Assembly: GCA_958009055.1 (NCBI GenBank)
Contig: OY253655.1
Coordinates: forward strand, 620,001 to 684,000
Source: Choricystis sp. odSpoLacu1
Taxonomy: Eukaryota > Chlorophyta > Trebouxiophyceae
Direction: 5' to 3'
DNA: 64,000 nucleotides
In this document: positions 39,452 to 49,659 of the stretch, one piece after another
Layout of the letters: every line of letters begins with the position of its first letter
Numbering within the stretch: position 1 is the first letter of the stretch
Position numbers and translations under genes: made by a program
Notes under the pieces: model-generated
Told to the model about the DNA's origin: nothing
The model's database searches: none
Seen by the model: the letters and a program-made list of their open reading frames with translations, nothing else

Positions 39452-42203
39452 ATGCCGGGCTGGCCCTTCGCCACGCCCACCGGGCGTCGCCCGTCGGACG
39501 ACGGCGGGTCGCCGAGGGAGGTGCTGCGGTCGTCGTTGCCAGGTGTGCGAGAGACGGAAGACGGCAAGAGCGCGCACGCAGGCGGTGACGCGCGCCATCC
39601 CGCCCCCGCGCCCCGCCCGACCGCCGTGTCGGCCGTCGGCAGTCGGGTCAGGGCATTCATGGCATGCCGTGACCGGGGCGGGAGGGTGGGATGAAGGCGG
39701 GTTTGTGGGGGGGGGACGGTGACGTGCTCGCGCGATGCCGTTTTCTCACGCCGCGTCCTTCCCCACGCCCACCCACACAGACGCCGGCTCGTCCGCCTCC
39801 CTCGTCGGCGCGGTGGCCACCTACCGCCGCGTCGGCTGCGCGTCCGACTCCCCCCCCCTGGCCTCCACGCCGGCCAAGGGCGGCGGCACGCCGTCGCAGA
39901 GCGGCGCGGCAACGCCGGCGCCACCGCCGCCCCCTCCCCAACCCGCCTCCCGCCCGCGCGCCGTGCTGCGCGCCCTGCTGTTGGTCGGGGCGGCGGCCGC
40001 CCTGCTGCACGGTGCATCGTGCGGGGCGCTGTACTGTGGGACAGGCGTGCCGGCGCGTGGTGGGGAGCGCGGAGGCGCGCACTCGGGCGTCGCCGCGCTG
40101 CACAGCCTGCGCGGTAAGTGTTTGGGAGTGGAGAGAGGAGGTTGAACGTGTGAGAGAGTGTGCGACCACCACCAGTCGACGTCTCACCCCCTCACCCCCT
40201 CAGGCGCCCCGCCCGCCGCCGCTGCGTCACCCGCCCCCACCGCCACCCCACCCCCCCCCACCCTCATCCCCCGCGTCATCCACCAAACCTACCGCTCCCT
40301 CGACGCCGTCCCCCCCGCCGCCGCCGCCCTGATGCGCACGTGGCGCGCGGTCAACCCGGGGTGGGAGACGCGTTTTTGGAGCGACGCAGCGTGTGCAGCG
40401 TTTGTGGCGTCCGAGTTCCCCGAGTACGCGGCCGCCTACGCCGCCCTGCCCAAGCACGTGGAGCGCGCCGACTTCTTCCGGTACCTGGTTGTGCTCAGGC
40501 ATGGGGGCGTGTACGCTGACGTGGACACGGAGTGCAGGACGCCCCTCGATTCGATCATCAGTCCGACAGACACGCTTGTCGTCGGGTGGGAGAACGAGTT
40601 CTCCACCGCCCCCCTGGCCGCCCGCCGCAAGTATGTGCGCAAGCGCCAAGTGCTGCAGTGGGTGTTTGCGGGGGCGCCGGGGCACCCCGCGCTGAGGGCG
40701 GTGTGTGACCATGTGGCCACGCACGCACGGTCGACGCTGGCCACTCAACCAAATTTTGACACACTGGAGAGGACGGGCCCGGGCGCGTTCACGGATGCCG
40801 TGCTGGCGGCCGCGGACGCCCACCCGCCGAGGCGGCAGGGAGTGGGGGGAGCACCAGACGCCGCGGACCCGTGGAGCGTGCGTTTCCTGCCCAAAATCGT
40901 GCTGGGCGCCCACCCGCGCGCCCTGGACGCCGTCGCGCCCGACGACGCCCGCGTCACGGTGCTGCACCACTACCTGGGCACTTGGAAGTCCAAGCTGGGG
41001 TGGGCGGGGGGCGGCATCATGGGCGCGGCCGCCGCCGCGCTGTCGCGCGGCAGCGCGGTCGCGGGCGCGACGCCCGCCGCGCCCGGCTTCGAACCTGCCC
41101 TCCCCCGCGACAGGTCGGAGGCCAGGTTCTACCCGGTCAGTCTGGCCACGCATCCACCCGTCACCATCGCGGTGCCCCTGGTGGGGGCGGGGGAGACGGT
41201 GGGCGGCAGCGACGCCGCGGCGGGGGTCACCGTCTATGGCTCATGGACGCCCGCCGGCCCCCCCACGCCCGGCGCCCCCACCCCGGTGGACGCGCTGCTG
41301 GCTGCCCTGGATGCGGATGCAGCGGATGCAGCGGCGGCTGGCACTGAGCGAGGCCTGCTGCTGGACATTGGGGCAGGCATCGGCGCCGCCACCATCGCGG
41401 CCGCGGCGCGCGGCGCGCGCGTCGTCGCCACCGAGGCCGGCCCCGTACTGGCGGCCGCCCTGAGGTCCAGCGTGGCCTACAACGGCCTGGAAACCAGCGT
41501 GGATGTGAAAGAAGTCGTTGTTGGCGGCCCCCGTGCCACCGGCGCCGCCTGTGTCGGCGCCTCTGCCCCGCGCGCCGTCCCCCGCGGCACGCGCGGCGAC
41601 ATCGCGCGAGGCTACGGCTGGCCGTCCGGTGGCGTCCCACCCACCGCCTGCAACGCGGCCGCGCCCCGCGTGGCGGCGGCCGACGTCGCGCCGCCGCGCG
41701 CGCGCGTCGCGGCGGTGCGCGTGTCTGCCCCCGGCGCAGAGGCGGCCATTGTGGCTGGGCTGGAGCCGTTGTTGACAGGGCCCCATCCACCACGCGCCCT
41801 GCTGCTGGAGGTGGATGCGGGTGCTCTGGACGCGAGTGGCGACGCGGCGACAACCAACACTCCACCGTCTGCCTCGCTCTTTAACCGGCTCGCAGCCCAC
41901 GGCTACAGCCGTTACGCGTCCCACTCCGGCCCCGCGTGTGCGGCACGGTGGGCCGCCCTGGCCAAAGCTCTGCGCCTGCCGTCGCCGCCGCGGCGCGCCG
42001 GGCGCGCGCCCGCGTCTGTTGATGGCGCCGCCCCGTCCGACCTGGCGCCCCCGCCCTGGTGCGCGCTGGGCGGGGAGGGCGACGTGGCAGACATGCTGGC
42101 CGCCGCCCGGCGGGGGGGGCGGGTGGAGACGGTGCTGCTGCTGCACGATGGCGTGGAGGAGAGTGGTGGTGGCGACGACGACGATAATGACGTCGCGCCG
42201 TGA
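39452..42203 (+). CDS. type II membrane protein fusing a GT32-like glycosyltransferase to an FkbM-like methyltransferase
   Basis: Three exons: 39452-39542, 39781-40113, 40204-42203, giving 807 residues. A cytosolic N-terminus of about 85 residues precedes a single span (AVLRALLLVGAAAALLHGA), the layout of Golgi transferases. The catalytic part has IPRVIHQTYRSLDAVP, NPGWETRFW, HVERADFFRYLVVLRHGGVYADVDTEC (DXD motif) and a later HHYLGTWKSK. This is the Och1/MIPC-synthase sugar-binding family (GT32). After a linker, GLLLDIGAGIGAATIAAAARGARVVATEAG is an SAM-binding Rossmann motif of the FkbM type. The product would transfer a sugar and possibly methylate it. Donor and acceptor are unknown. Confidence 0.85.
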
Positions 42204-42334
42204 AGAAAATTGTGTCTTTTCTGTTTGCTGCTTGGTTTTTGTCCCCCGCACACAAGCCCTGAACATTTAGTTTTTGTTGAAAGAATGTTTTTACAAGTGT
42301 TTTGACTAACAGGTGTGTGCCTCTCTCCCTCCTC

Positions 42335-43984
42335 TCACCGCGCCTGCCACTCGGCAACGCAGCACCGCTCCGCGCTGCGCACTCCAAACACGGCGACCCC
42401 ACCATTCTCCACCCCCACAAAGGCGCGTGAACCGTCTGGGGAGAAGGCGGCCCCCGACAGGGGCGGCCCGCGGTCGCCGCCCGCGGCGCCACCCACGCGC
42501 ACCGAGTGCACCGCGGTCCAGGTGCGCGCGTCAAACACGTGGGCCCGAGTGTCGTGCTCGGTGACGAGGACGAGGTCGGCGGGGCCGGGGCACACTTTGA
42601 GGGCGCGCGCGGCGCCGCGCACACGCAGCGCGGCGACGGGGCCGGAGGAGGGTGCTGCGCGTGGATCCACCGCCACCACGGTGCCGCACTGGCCGGCCGC
42701 AGCCAGCCAGGAGCCTCCCGGGGACCAGGCGGTGGCCATGCCGGCGTCGCAGAAGGCGTCCCAGGACGCGACGCGGGTATAAGTGCCATCCGTCGCGGGA
42801 GCGTGCAGCGTCAGGGCGGCACAGTCGCCCACGCTGGCCAGTGCCCGGCAGGCCGGGCCAGAGGAGCCGGCGGCGGGGGCCAGGGCACAGAAGTTGACGG
42901 GGTCGAGCGCTCTCACGATCGCGACGGGCGCGGCCGTGCGCGCGCGCGCGGCGCGCGTGGCCGCGTCGGAGGGGGCGGCGGGGCGGCGGCGGCCGCCGCG
43001 GCGGGGGGATAGGATGGGAGGAGGTGGGACAGCGTCCTCGTCGTCGTCGTTGTCCGAGTCGGAGGCAGCGGCGGCGGGCGCGCCGTCTTCATCATCAGCA
43101 GAGTCGGGCGCCGCCACGGGTGCCGCCACCGGGGCCACGTTCTCACGGTCGTCTGCGTCCGCACTCTCCGCCGCCGGCACGTCGTACGCCCGCACAACGC
43201 AATCATTGGCCGCCACAAACACGCGGTGGGAGCCAGCCGTGCCTGCCCCCGCGCGCGGCGCCAGGGCAACACCATTAATCACCGCCCCACCCCCCGCCGA
43301 CCGCAGCAGGGGCTCGCTAGACCCCAAGCGGCGCACGTCCAGCTGGCCGTGCTGGCCGCCAGCGGCGACGAGGGAGGCGACGCCGTCGACGGCGAACGAG
43401 GTGGGGGAGAAGGGGAGGCCGAGCGTGACGGTGGACTGAAGGAGAGATGGTGGGGTGTGTGCGTGGGTGGTCTCGTCTCGTGGCAGCTGAAGGAGGGTCT
43501 CGGCGCGCGCGCGCGACAGAGTGGCCACCAGCAGAGGTCGACTCTTGCGTCAGCACCTCGCGAAAAAACACGCGCGCGCGTCCTCGGCGTTTGACATTTG
43601 GGGGACCGCGCCGCGCGCCCTCCCCACGTCCCTTCCGCTCCCTCGTTTCCCCACCACCGGGTCGGTCACACGCTGTGCTCGGCCAACCGCTGCTGTGGAG
43701 GAGCGGGCGCGCGAGTGGGCAAGCAGGCCCGTGGTGTGTGTTTTCATGGTGCAAACTTCTGCCCTCCATTGTCCTCTCACCTTGCCATCCTTCAGCGAAT
43801 ACCGCAGAATGGAGCAATGACGAACCACGTACAACGCCCCACCGGGCGAGGGGCACGCCACCAGGTCGCGCAGTTGCCAGTGTTGCACGGACGACGAGCG
43901 CGGCAGGATTCCGTCCCGCGTCACGAACACGGCGCGCGAGGGGGCGGCCGTGCCGGCGCGGGGAGGGGCGTCGGGCACGGCCAT
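42335..43984 (-). CDS. WD40-repeat protein, unknown role
   Basis: Two exons, 43984-43781 and 43435-42335, giving 434 residues; the splice joins YSLKDGK to STVTLGLPFSPTSF. WD-like repeats are visible: LVAAGGQHGQLDVRRL, VFVAANDCVVRAYDV, MATAWSPGGSWLAAAGQCGTVVAVD, DLVLVTEHDTRAHVFDARTW and GAAFSPDGSRAFVGVENGGVAVFGV. An acidic, disordered insertion (DSDNDDDEDAVPPPP) splits the propeller. The N-terminus contains SSSVQHWQLRDLVACP. I do not recognise the subfamily. The 345-nt intron is longer than most here. The gene is convergent with the GT32 fusion. Confidence 0.82.
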
Positions 43985-44141
43985 GGTGGGTGGGGACAGG
44001 CCCAGGAGAGGGAGGAGGCGAGAGGGAGGCGCACACAGGGCGCTAAAAAAAGGAAAAACGCGTTGGGTTTGAACGAAACCGACGTCCAAAACACACACGC
44101 ACACACACACACTGACCCTCCCTTTTCCCAACCCTCGCGAA

Positions 44142-44762
44142 ATGCGGTGTGCACCCCCCCCGCCACGCTGCCCTCGCCCGGCCAGTGGGGGTGCACCCGC
44201 CCCGTGTCACTACCACGCACGCCGCGCGCGGGCGGTGGGCCAACCGCCGCGCCCTTGCGCCCGCGCGGCGACCTCCACCCTCCCGCCGCGCACGCGCGCC
44301 CACGCGACCCCGCCCCCGCCAACCGCCACGTTCTGGATCGACCTGGAGGTCCGCGACTCTGAACTCGACCAGTTTGCGGTCGTCAACAACGCGGTGTATC
44401 CCCAGTATTTTCAGCACTGCCGGCACAAGTACCTGGCCTCCGTTGCCCTGCCCGCCGACTCGGCGACCACGGGTGGTGGCGCGCTGGCCCTGTCCGAACA
44501 GTCCATCAAGTTCAGGGCCCCGTTGCGCAGTGGCGACTTGTTTCGCGCGGGGCTGGCGGTGCGTCCGGCCGACGGGGGGCGCGCGTCTGCACGTGTCGTG
44601 ATCGATCAGTGGTTGATCCTCACAGACGGCACCCGCTTCGCAGACTCGGTGGCCACCGTTGTCTCCCTGGACGCCAACTACCGGCCGCGGCGGGTGCCGG
44701 CCCCTGTGCGGGCCGCGCTGGAGAGTGGGGTGCCGGTGAAAGGGGGGGCGGGGTGGGCGTGA
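44142..44762 (+). CDS. ALT: plastid acyl-ACP thioesterase, ALT/4HBT hotdog type
   Basis: A single exon of 206 residues. A Pro/Arg/Ala/Cys-rich transit peptide of about 60 residues is followed by one hotdog fold: IDLEVRDSELDQFAVVNNAVYPQYFQHCRHKYL, LALSEQSIKFRAPLRSGDLF, VVIDQWLILTDGTRFADS and VVSLDANYRPRRVPAPVRAAL. The Asp in ELDQFAVVNN is at the 4HBT catalytic position. These blocks match Arabidopsis ALT1-4, which release medium-chain and beta-keto fatty acids from ACP in the plastid. The FatA/FatB two-hotdog form is not seen. Confidence 0.93.
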   Translation: MRCAPPPPRCPRPASGGAPAPCHYHARRARAVGQPPRPCARAATSTLPPRTRAHATPPPPTATFWIDLEVRDSELDQFAVVNNAVYPQYFQHCRHKYLASVALPADSATTGGGALALSEQSIKFRAPLRSGDLFRAGLAVRPADGGRASARVVIDQWLILTDGTRFADSVATVVSLDANYRPRRVPAPVRAALESGVPVKGGAGWA

Positions 44763-44856
44763 GAGAGAAGAAGGGGGTTGGTTTTTTTGTGTTACTGAAC
44801 GTCCAAGTTTACACACACACACACACGCGGGAGAGAGACGCAACACCAAACACATT

Positions 44857-45517
44857 TCACTGCGCACTGCTGCCGCCACCATCCCGCCCATCAGTGACGC
44901 GCCCCGGCTCGGCCGGCGGCGTGCTCTCGCCACCCGCCGCACCCCCTTCCTCCTCCAGCGGCCCCACCTCCGCCTCTATCCTCTCCCGCGCCCGGTATAC
45001 CTTGCTCGTCAGGTAGAAGGAGCCGCACTCATCGTTGGCGCGGAACAGGTGGTTGTAGCGGCGCACCAGCTCTGCGGCGGGGGTGCCGGGGGGCGCGCCC
45101 AGTATCTTGTGCGCCTCCTCCAGGCTCATCTGGGTGGCGGCCCGGGCGGAGGAGGCGGCGGTGCCGCCGGCCCCGGTTTTGCCGGCGTCTGAAGGGAGGA
45201 GGGGAGGGGAGAGAGAGCGTGTGTGCGAGTGTCGAGAGGGGAGCGCCACGCCCCTTTTCACCCAAAGAAAAGCCCACACAAACAGCAACACTCACTGACG
45301 ATGGCCTGGCGGTAGGCCTGCACGCCCGCCCGGATGAGGACGCCGGCGCCTGCGACTAGGAGGTTGGCCAGAACGCGGGCGGCCTGTGTTGAGGGAGGTG
45401 TGTGCGTCGGTGTCTTGTGTTCTCCCCTCCCGTTCCCGCGCCCGTTGCTCCTAGTGTGGAGTGACAGGTGGCTATCACCGCGCCCCGCTAGCCGCTCGTC
45501 GCGCGCGCCCTCACCAT
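44857..45517 (-). CDS. PAM16: mitochondrial import motor subunit PAM16/TIM16
   Basis: Three coding exons: 45517-45515, 45383-45296, 45188-44857, giving 140 residues. Exon 1 contributes only the ATG, which is followed at once by GTGAGG. Exon 2 encodes the membrane anchor (AARVLANLLVAGAGVLIRAGVQAYRQAIV). Exon 3 encodes a J-like domain: MSLEEAHKILGAPPGTPAAELVRRYNHLFRANDECGSFYLTSKVYRARERIE. The HPD motif of active J-proteins is absent, as expected for PAM16, which forms a pair with PAM14/18 and restrains Hsp70 stimulation at the TIM23 channel. The tail is Gly/Glu-rich. It is convergent with the thioesterase gene and divergent from NAA20. Confidence 0.9.
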
Positions 45518-45855
45518 GGCTGCAACAGCAGACAGCGCAGGCAAGGCGCTGGCAGCGCGGGAAGCGAATGTGCGGGGGGGGTTCTCTGGACGGGGCACCT
45601 CCGTCTGGCCTCGTCCCACACGAGTTGAGACGGCTGGTGGTGTGCGCCGGTGCAGCCGCCGTGGGGCGGGGCGCGCGGGGGCGGGCACGTTCTTTTCTCG
45701 CGAGAGTGGCGACTGCAAATCTGTGTGTTGCCTTCACACACAAACAACTCTGCGCCCCGGTCGCGGGCTGCGGCAACGCGCGCGCACAGCGCGGTGGCGT
45801 GATCAAGAGTGTGCCATCACACGCACACGCTGCACGCGTCACGCGCGCCCCCCGA
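45518..45855. other. divergent promoter region PAM16/NAA20, 338 bp
   Basis: GC-rich in the first half and more mixed in the second. TTGCAG immediately precedes the PAM16 ATG on the minus strand and could be the acceptor of a further 5' UTR intron. No coding frame is supported. Confidence 0.45.
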
Positions 45856-46495
45856 ATGGCCGCCCCGCTCGCCGTGCGCCGCATGGCGCCGGCCGACGTG
45901 CTCGCCTTCAACGCGGTCAACCTGGACTACTTCACAGAGACGGTAAGAGTGCGTATTTGTGTGAGCGTGTGAGCCGTGAAAGCGAAAACAAACCTGCCAT
46001 CATTTTTTTGATCCCACCCTCCTTCCATAGTACAACCTCGCGTTCTACCTGACCTACCTCGCCCGCTGGCCGTCCCTCTGCCTGGCTGCCGTTTCTCCCG
46101 ACGGCACTGTCGCCGGCTACCTGCTGGCCAAGACGGAGGGGGAGGGCGAGCTGTGGCACGGGCACGCGACCGCGGTTGCGGTTGCCCCCGCCCACCGCCG
46201 CACAGGCCTCGCCACCTCCCTGGTCGCCGCCCTCGAAACAGCCTCCGATGCAGCGGGGTGCCACTTTGTGGACCTGTTTGTGAGGGCGTCAAATAAGGCT
46301 GCCATCAAACTGTATGAAGGGATGGGGTACAACGTGTACCGCCGCGTGACGGCCTACTATGGCGGCTCCCCAGCTGATGGCACGCCGCCCGAGGACGCAC
46401 TGGACATGCGAAAAGCGTTGGCTGCAGACCCAGAGGGACGGAGCGTGGTGCCGCTGGGGCGGGACGTGCGGCCAGACGAACTGGAGTGGCAGTGA
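45856..46495 (+). CDS. NAA20: NatB catalytic subunit, N-terminal acetyltransferase NAA20
   Basis: Two exons, 45856-45942 and 46031-46495, giving 183 residues. The GNAT fold matches NAA20 throughout: LAFNAVNLDYFTET joined to YNLAFYLTYLARWPSLCL, VAGYLLAKTEGEGELWHGHATAVAVAP, the acetyl-CoA loop HRRTGLATSLV, HFVDLFVRASNKAAIKLYEGMGYNVYRRV and ALDMRKALAADPEGRSVVPL. NatB acetylates nascent proteins that begin Met-Asp, Met-Glu, Met-Asn or Met-Gln, together with NAA25, which is not in this window. The start fits the family exactly, with no extension. Confidence 0.96.
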
Positions 46496-46604
46496 TGGAG
46501 AGAAGAAGGGGGAGGTTTTCGTGTTTTTGTTTTTTCTTTCCGACATCAAATGAAAAAAGTAGCCCTCTCTCCCACACACACCAACCTCTCTTCCCCTCTT
46601 CTCA

Positions 46605-48548
46605 TCACTTCTTGCGCATGTTGGCCCCCGCCCGCAGCACTTCATCCACCAGCAGCAGCTGGCACGCGACCGCGGGCGCGGACTGGAGGGCTTGGCGTTT
46701 CACACAGGCGTTGTCCCACACCCCCGCCAGGGCAGCATCGCACGCGCCCCCGGTGGCCAGGTCGACGCCCACGCCCGTGGCGCCAGAGGCGGCCGCATCC
46801 TCGATGGCGAACACGGCGTCCGCGCCCGAGTGGCCCGCGTTTTCGGCCAGCGTCTTGGGAATGGCCAGCAGGGCATCCGCAAACGCGGTCACGCCCAGCT
46901 TGGCGCGGCCCACAGCGGCGGGCAGCGCGGTGGCCCGCACGTGGGCGGAGGCGGCGGCTTCAAAGGCGCCGGCCCCCGGGACCAGGGCCGCGTCGTCGAT
47001 CGCGTTTTTCACCGCGCGCAGGCCGTCGCGCACCGCGTCCTTGATCTGGGCCAGGGCGTGGTCGGAGGGGCCCTTGATGAGGACGGTGCAGGAGCGGGGG
47101 GAGGGGACGTCCTAGAGTGTGTGGGGAGAAGGGTGGGTGAGTGGGTGTTTTGTCTGTGCCTCCCCGACCCTCCCACACCACCCTCCTCTCCACACTCCCT
47201 CACCTCAATAAACGTAAACTTCTCCTCCCCCAGCACGTGCTCGAACACGGTCCCCGCCCGCCCCAGCACGTCGGGGGTCAACTCGTCCACACTGTTGACG
47301 GCGACGCCGCCGCACGCGAGCACGAGACGCTCCATGTTGCGCCGTTTCGCGCGGCGCAGGCCCAGAATGCCCGCCCGCGCCAGCGCGTCCAGGGCGGGGG
47401 CGTCGATGCCCTTTTGGTTGACCAGGATGAAGCCCTGGCCAGACGTGCACACCTTGGTCTTGAGGTCGATCACGGCTTGCACGCGAGCATCCGTGGTGGC
47501 GCGCTCCGCAGCCACCGCGCGCTCGCGCGCGCCCGCGCTCGAGTAAAAGAACCCAGCATTCACCTCCGACCTCTCAAACTCGAGCCCAATGTTGGCGGTC
47601 AGCACAAAGGCGTCCTCCAGGCGGCGCGGCATGTCGGGGTGGCGCGCGCCGTGGTCGAGGACGAGGCCCTTGACGAGGCGCGTGTCGCGGTCGAGGCGGT
47701 GCTTCATGGCCAGCACCTCCACCATGTGCAGGTCGATGCCGGTGGTGCCATCGGGGGGCGCGATGGTGACGACAGCGTCCGCCACGATGGCGGCCAGGTC
47801 GTCCGCGAGGGTGGGGGCGAGCTTGGTGCGGAGAGCAGTGCGCGCGACGCACAGCAGGGCGTCGCGGTCGGTGAGGGGAGACGGGAGGGGGTGTTTGTAG
47901 GTGTCCAGGAAGGCGAGGGCGGAAGCTTTGGCGAGTTCGAGGCCCTGGTGTGTGGGTGGTGTGGGAGGGAGGGAGGTTGGCGCGCCGAAAACGCGCAACG
48001 AAGAGGGCGCCTGTTCGCCTCCCGCCTCCCCATCTCCTTCCTTTCTCCTCTCCGTTCGCCTCCCTCCCCCTCCTTCCGCCTCCCTTTCCTCTCTCACCTC
48101 CACCAGGTGGCGTGGGTGGCACCCCTCCGACAGGTGCCGCTCCGCCTGGCGCATCATCTCTCCCACAAGGACGACGATGGAAGTAGTGCCGTCGCCGGTA
48201 GTGTCATCAGTGGCCACAGCGGCGCGAGCACAGAGCAGAGCAATCGGGTTTTGTATCTGCATCTCGCGCAACAGCACTGCGCCATCCTTGGTGAGCTTGA
48301 CGTCTGCGGGGAGAGTGGGGAGAGGGGTCGAGATCGCGCCCGATGGCCAGCCTTCTGCAAAAACACACGCCCCTCCGCCTCTCTCGCTCACCTCCGGCCC
48401 CCCCGACCAGCATCTTGATGGTGCCCTTGGGACCCAGGTTGGTCTTCATCACGTCAGCCAGCCCCTTGGTCGCGTTGATCGACATAAATCTGGCGGCCGC
48501 TCCGCCCATGACTTCCGCGTGCGGATTGAGCGCTTGAACGCCGGACAT
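46605..48548 (-). CDS. CCT6: TCP-1/CCT chaperonin zeta subunit
   Basis: Four exons: 48548-48392, 48303-48098, 47944-47204, 47111-46605, giving 536 residues, the normal length. Group II chaperonin motifs are intact: NLGPKGTIKMLV, KLTKDGAVLLREMQIQNP, GDGTTSIVVLVGEMM, LVLDHGARHPDMPRRLEDAF, RRAKRRNMERLVLACGGVA, GEEKFTFIE, KDAVRDGLRAVKNAIDD and VPGAGAFE. The best match is CCT6 (zeta) by the HPDM and DHALAQIKDAVRDGLRAV blocks. It is one of eight ring subunits that fold actin and tubulin in the cytosol. The pseudo-intron 47945-48097 is purine-rich. It is divergent from a small coiled-coil gene with 162 bp between starts. Confidence 0.96.
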
Positions 48549-48710
48549 GATGTGTGTTTTAGGTACAGGGGAAGAGGTGGGGACACACACACGCGCTGGC
48601 GTGGTGCTGCAAACGAATGCAGGAAAAAACGACGGAGAAGAGTGTGAAAAACTGGCGTCTGCACTCTCCCGATTCCGTTTCTCTTCCTCGCTTCCACACC
48701 CTCATTCCCA

Positions 48711-48977
48711 ATGGCTGACGCCGCCTCCCTGGCCGCTCGCGCCGACGCCGCCGAAGCCCGGCTGACCGCCCTGGAGACTGGCGCCGGCGGCGCCGATGCC
48801 GCCGCGCTCGCCGCGCGCGTAACCGACCTGCAGGCTGAAGTCGACCGCCTGCAGTACCGCGTCCGCTTCCTCAAGGCAGCCATCGAAGAGAGTGATACCG
48901 ACGTGAGGACCGCGTTGAGCGGGGATGAGGCGGCGGTGGCGGCGCTGCGTGAGAAGCTGGCGGCTCGCGGCGGGTGA
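48711..48977 (+). CDS. small coiled-coil protein, unknown
   Basis: A single exon of 88 residues, MADAASLAARADAAEARLTAL to REKLAARGG. It is almost wholly helical in character, with heptad-like spacing of Leu/Ala/Val and a central VTDLQAEVDRLQYRVRFLKAAIEE. No signal peptide or membrane segment is present. The composition is normal for local genes and it has its own divergent promoter region with CCT6. No family can be named; a small oligomerising adaptor is only a guess from the coiled coil. Confidence 0.75.
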   Translation: MADAASLAARADAAEARLTALETGAGGADAAALAARVTDLQAEVDRLQYRVRFLKAAIEESDTDVRTALSGDEAAVAALREKLAARGG

Positions 48978-49659
48978 GAGAGTGCTTTCCCACCTCTCTT
49001 TCCTTTTTGTGTGTAGAACTGTGTTGAAGTGCGAAAGCAAGTGTTTGCAGATGAAAAATCAAGGTGGACAAGGGGGGGGGGGAGGAGGAGGGACGCGAGT
49101 ACAGCAGTTGTGCGTTCAGTGTTTTTTGAAAAAAGCAGGGGGCAGTTGTGTGACGGGGGCCGGGGTGGCGAGAGAGGGGCGGCAAGACAGTGTGAGCGCG
49201 CGCCTCTCCCGGCCACAGGCACCAAAAAGGAAGGGTTCACGTGGTAACGTCGACCGGCCAGCGTGCGCGCACACCGACGCGCGCGCATGACCAGACGGGG
49301 AGGGGGGGCGGGGAGGGTTTCTACTTTCCACACACGCGTGGACTCCTCCCTCCCATCCCTGTCGCCTCTGGACACGCGCGCGCGCCGAGCGCGCGGCGGG
49401 CGGGTAAAAAAGGGGATTTGTGTGTGTGAAGAAAGGAACGTGCAAAAAATCAAGGTGCAAGGGTGTGTGGGTTTGCGAGTTTGTGTCAAAAAGAAGCTTT
49501 TTTTTGGCGTCACGTTGTGTGCGGGGTTTTGTGGTACGTTGGTGCAGAAGAAGACGAAAAGTCAGGCACAGCGGGAGAAGGCGCGTAGGCTAGGGGGCGG
49601 GGTGAACCGAAACGGGTCCACCTACCCCCCGCCTGTGCCTCTCTCTCTCTCTCCTTCTT
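48978..49659. other. intergenic, 682 bp, nothing recognised
   Basis: This lies between the coiled-coil gene and the convergent DCAF12 gene. It alternates low-GC patches (49010-49060, 49410-49560) with GC-rich ones and contains a run of 10 or more G near 49072. ORFs present are low in quality and do not resemble coding sequence here. Confidence 0.5.
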
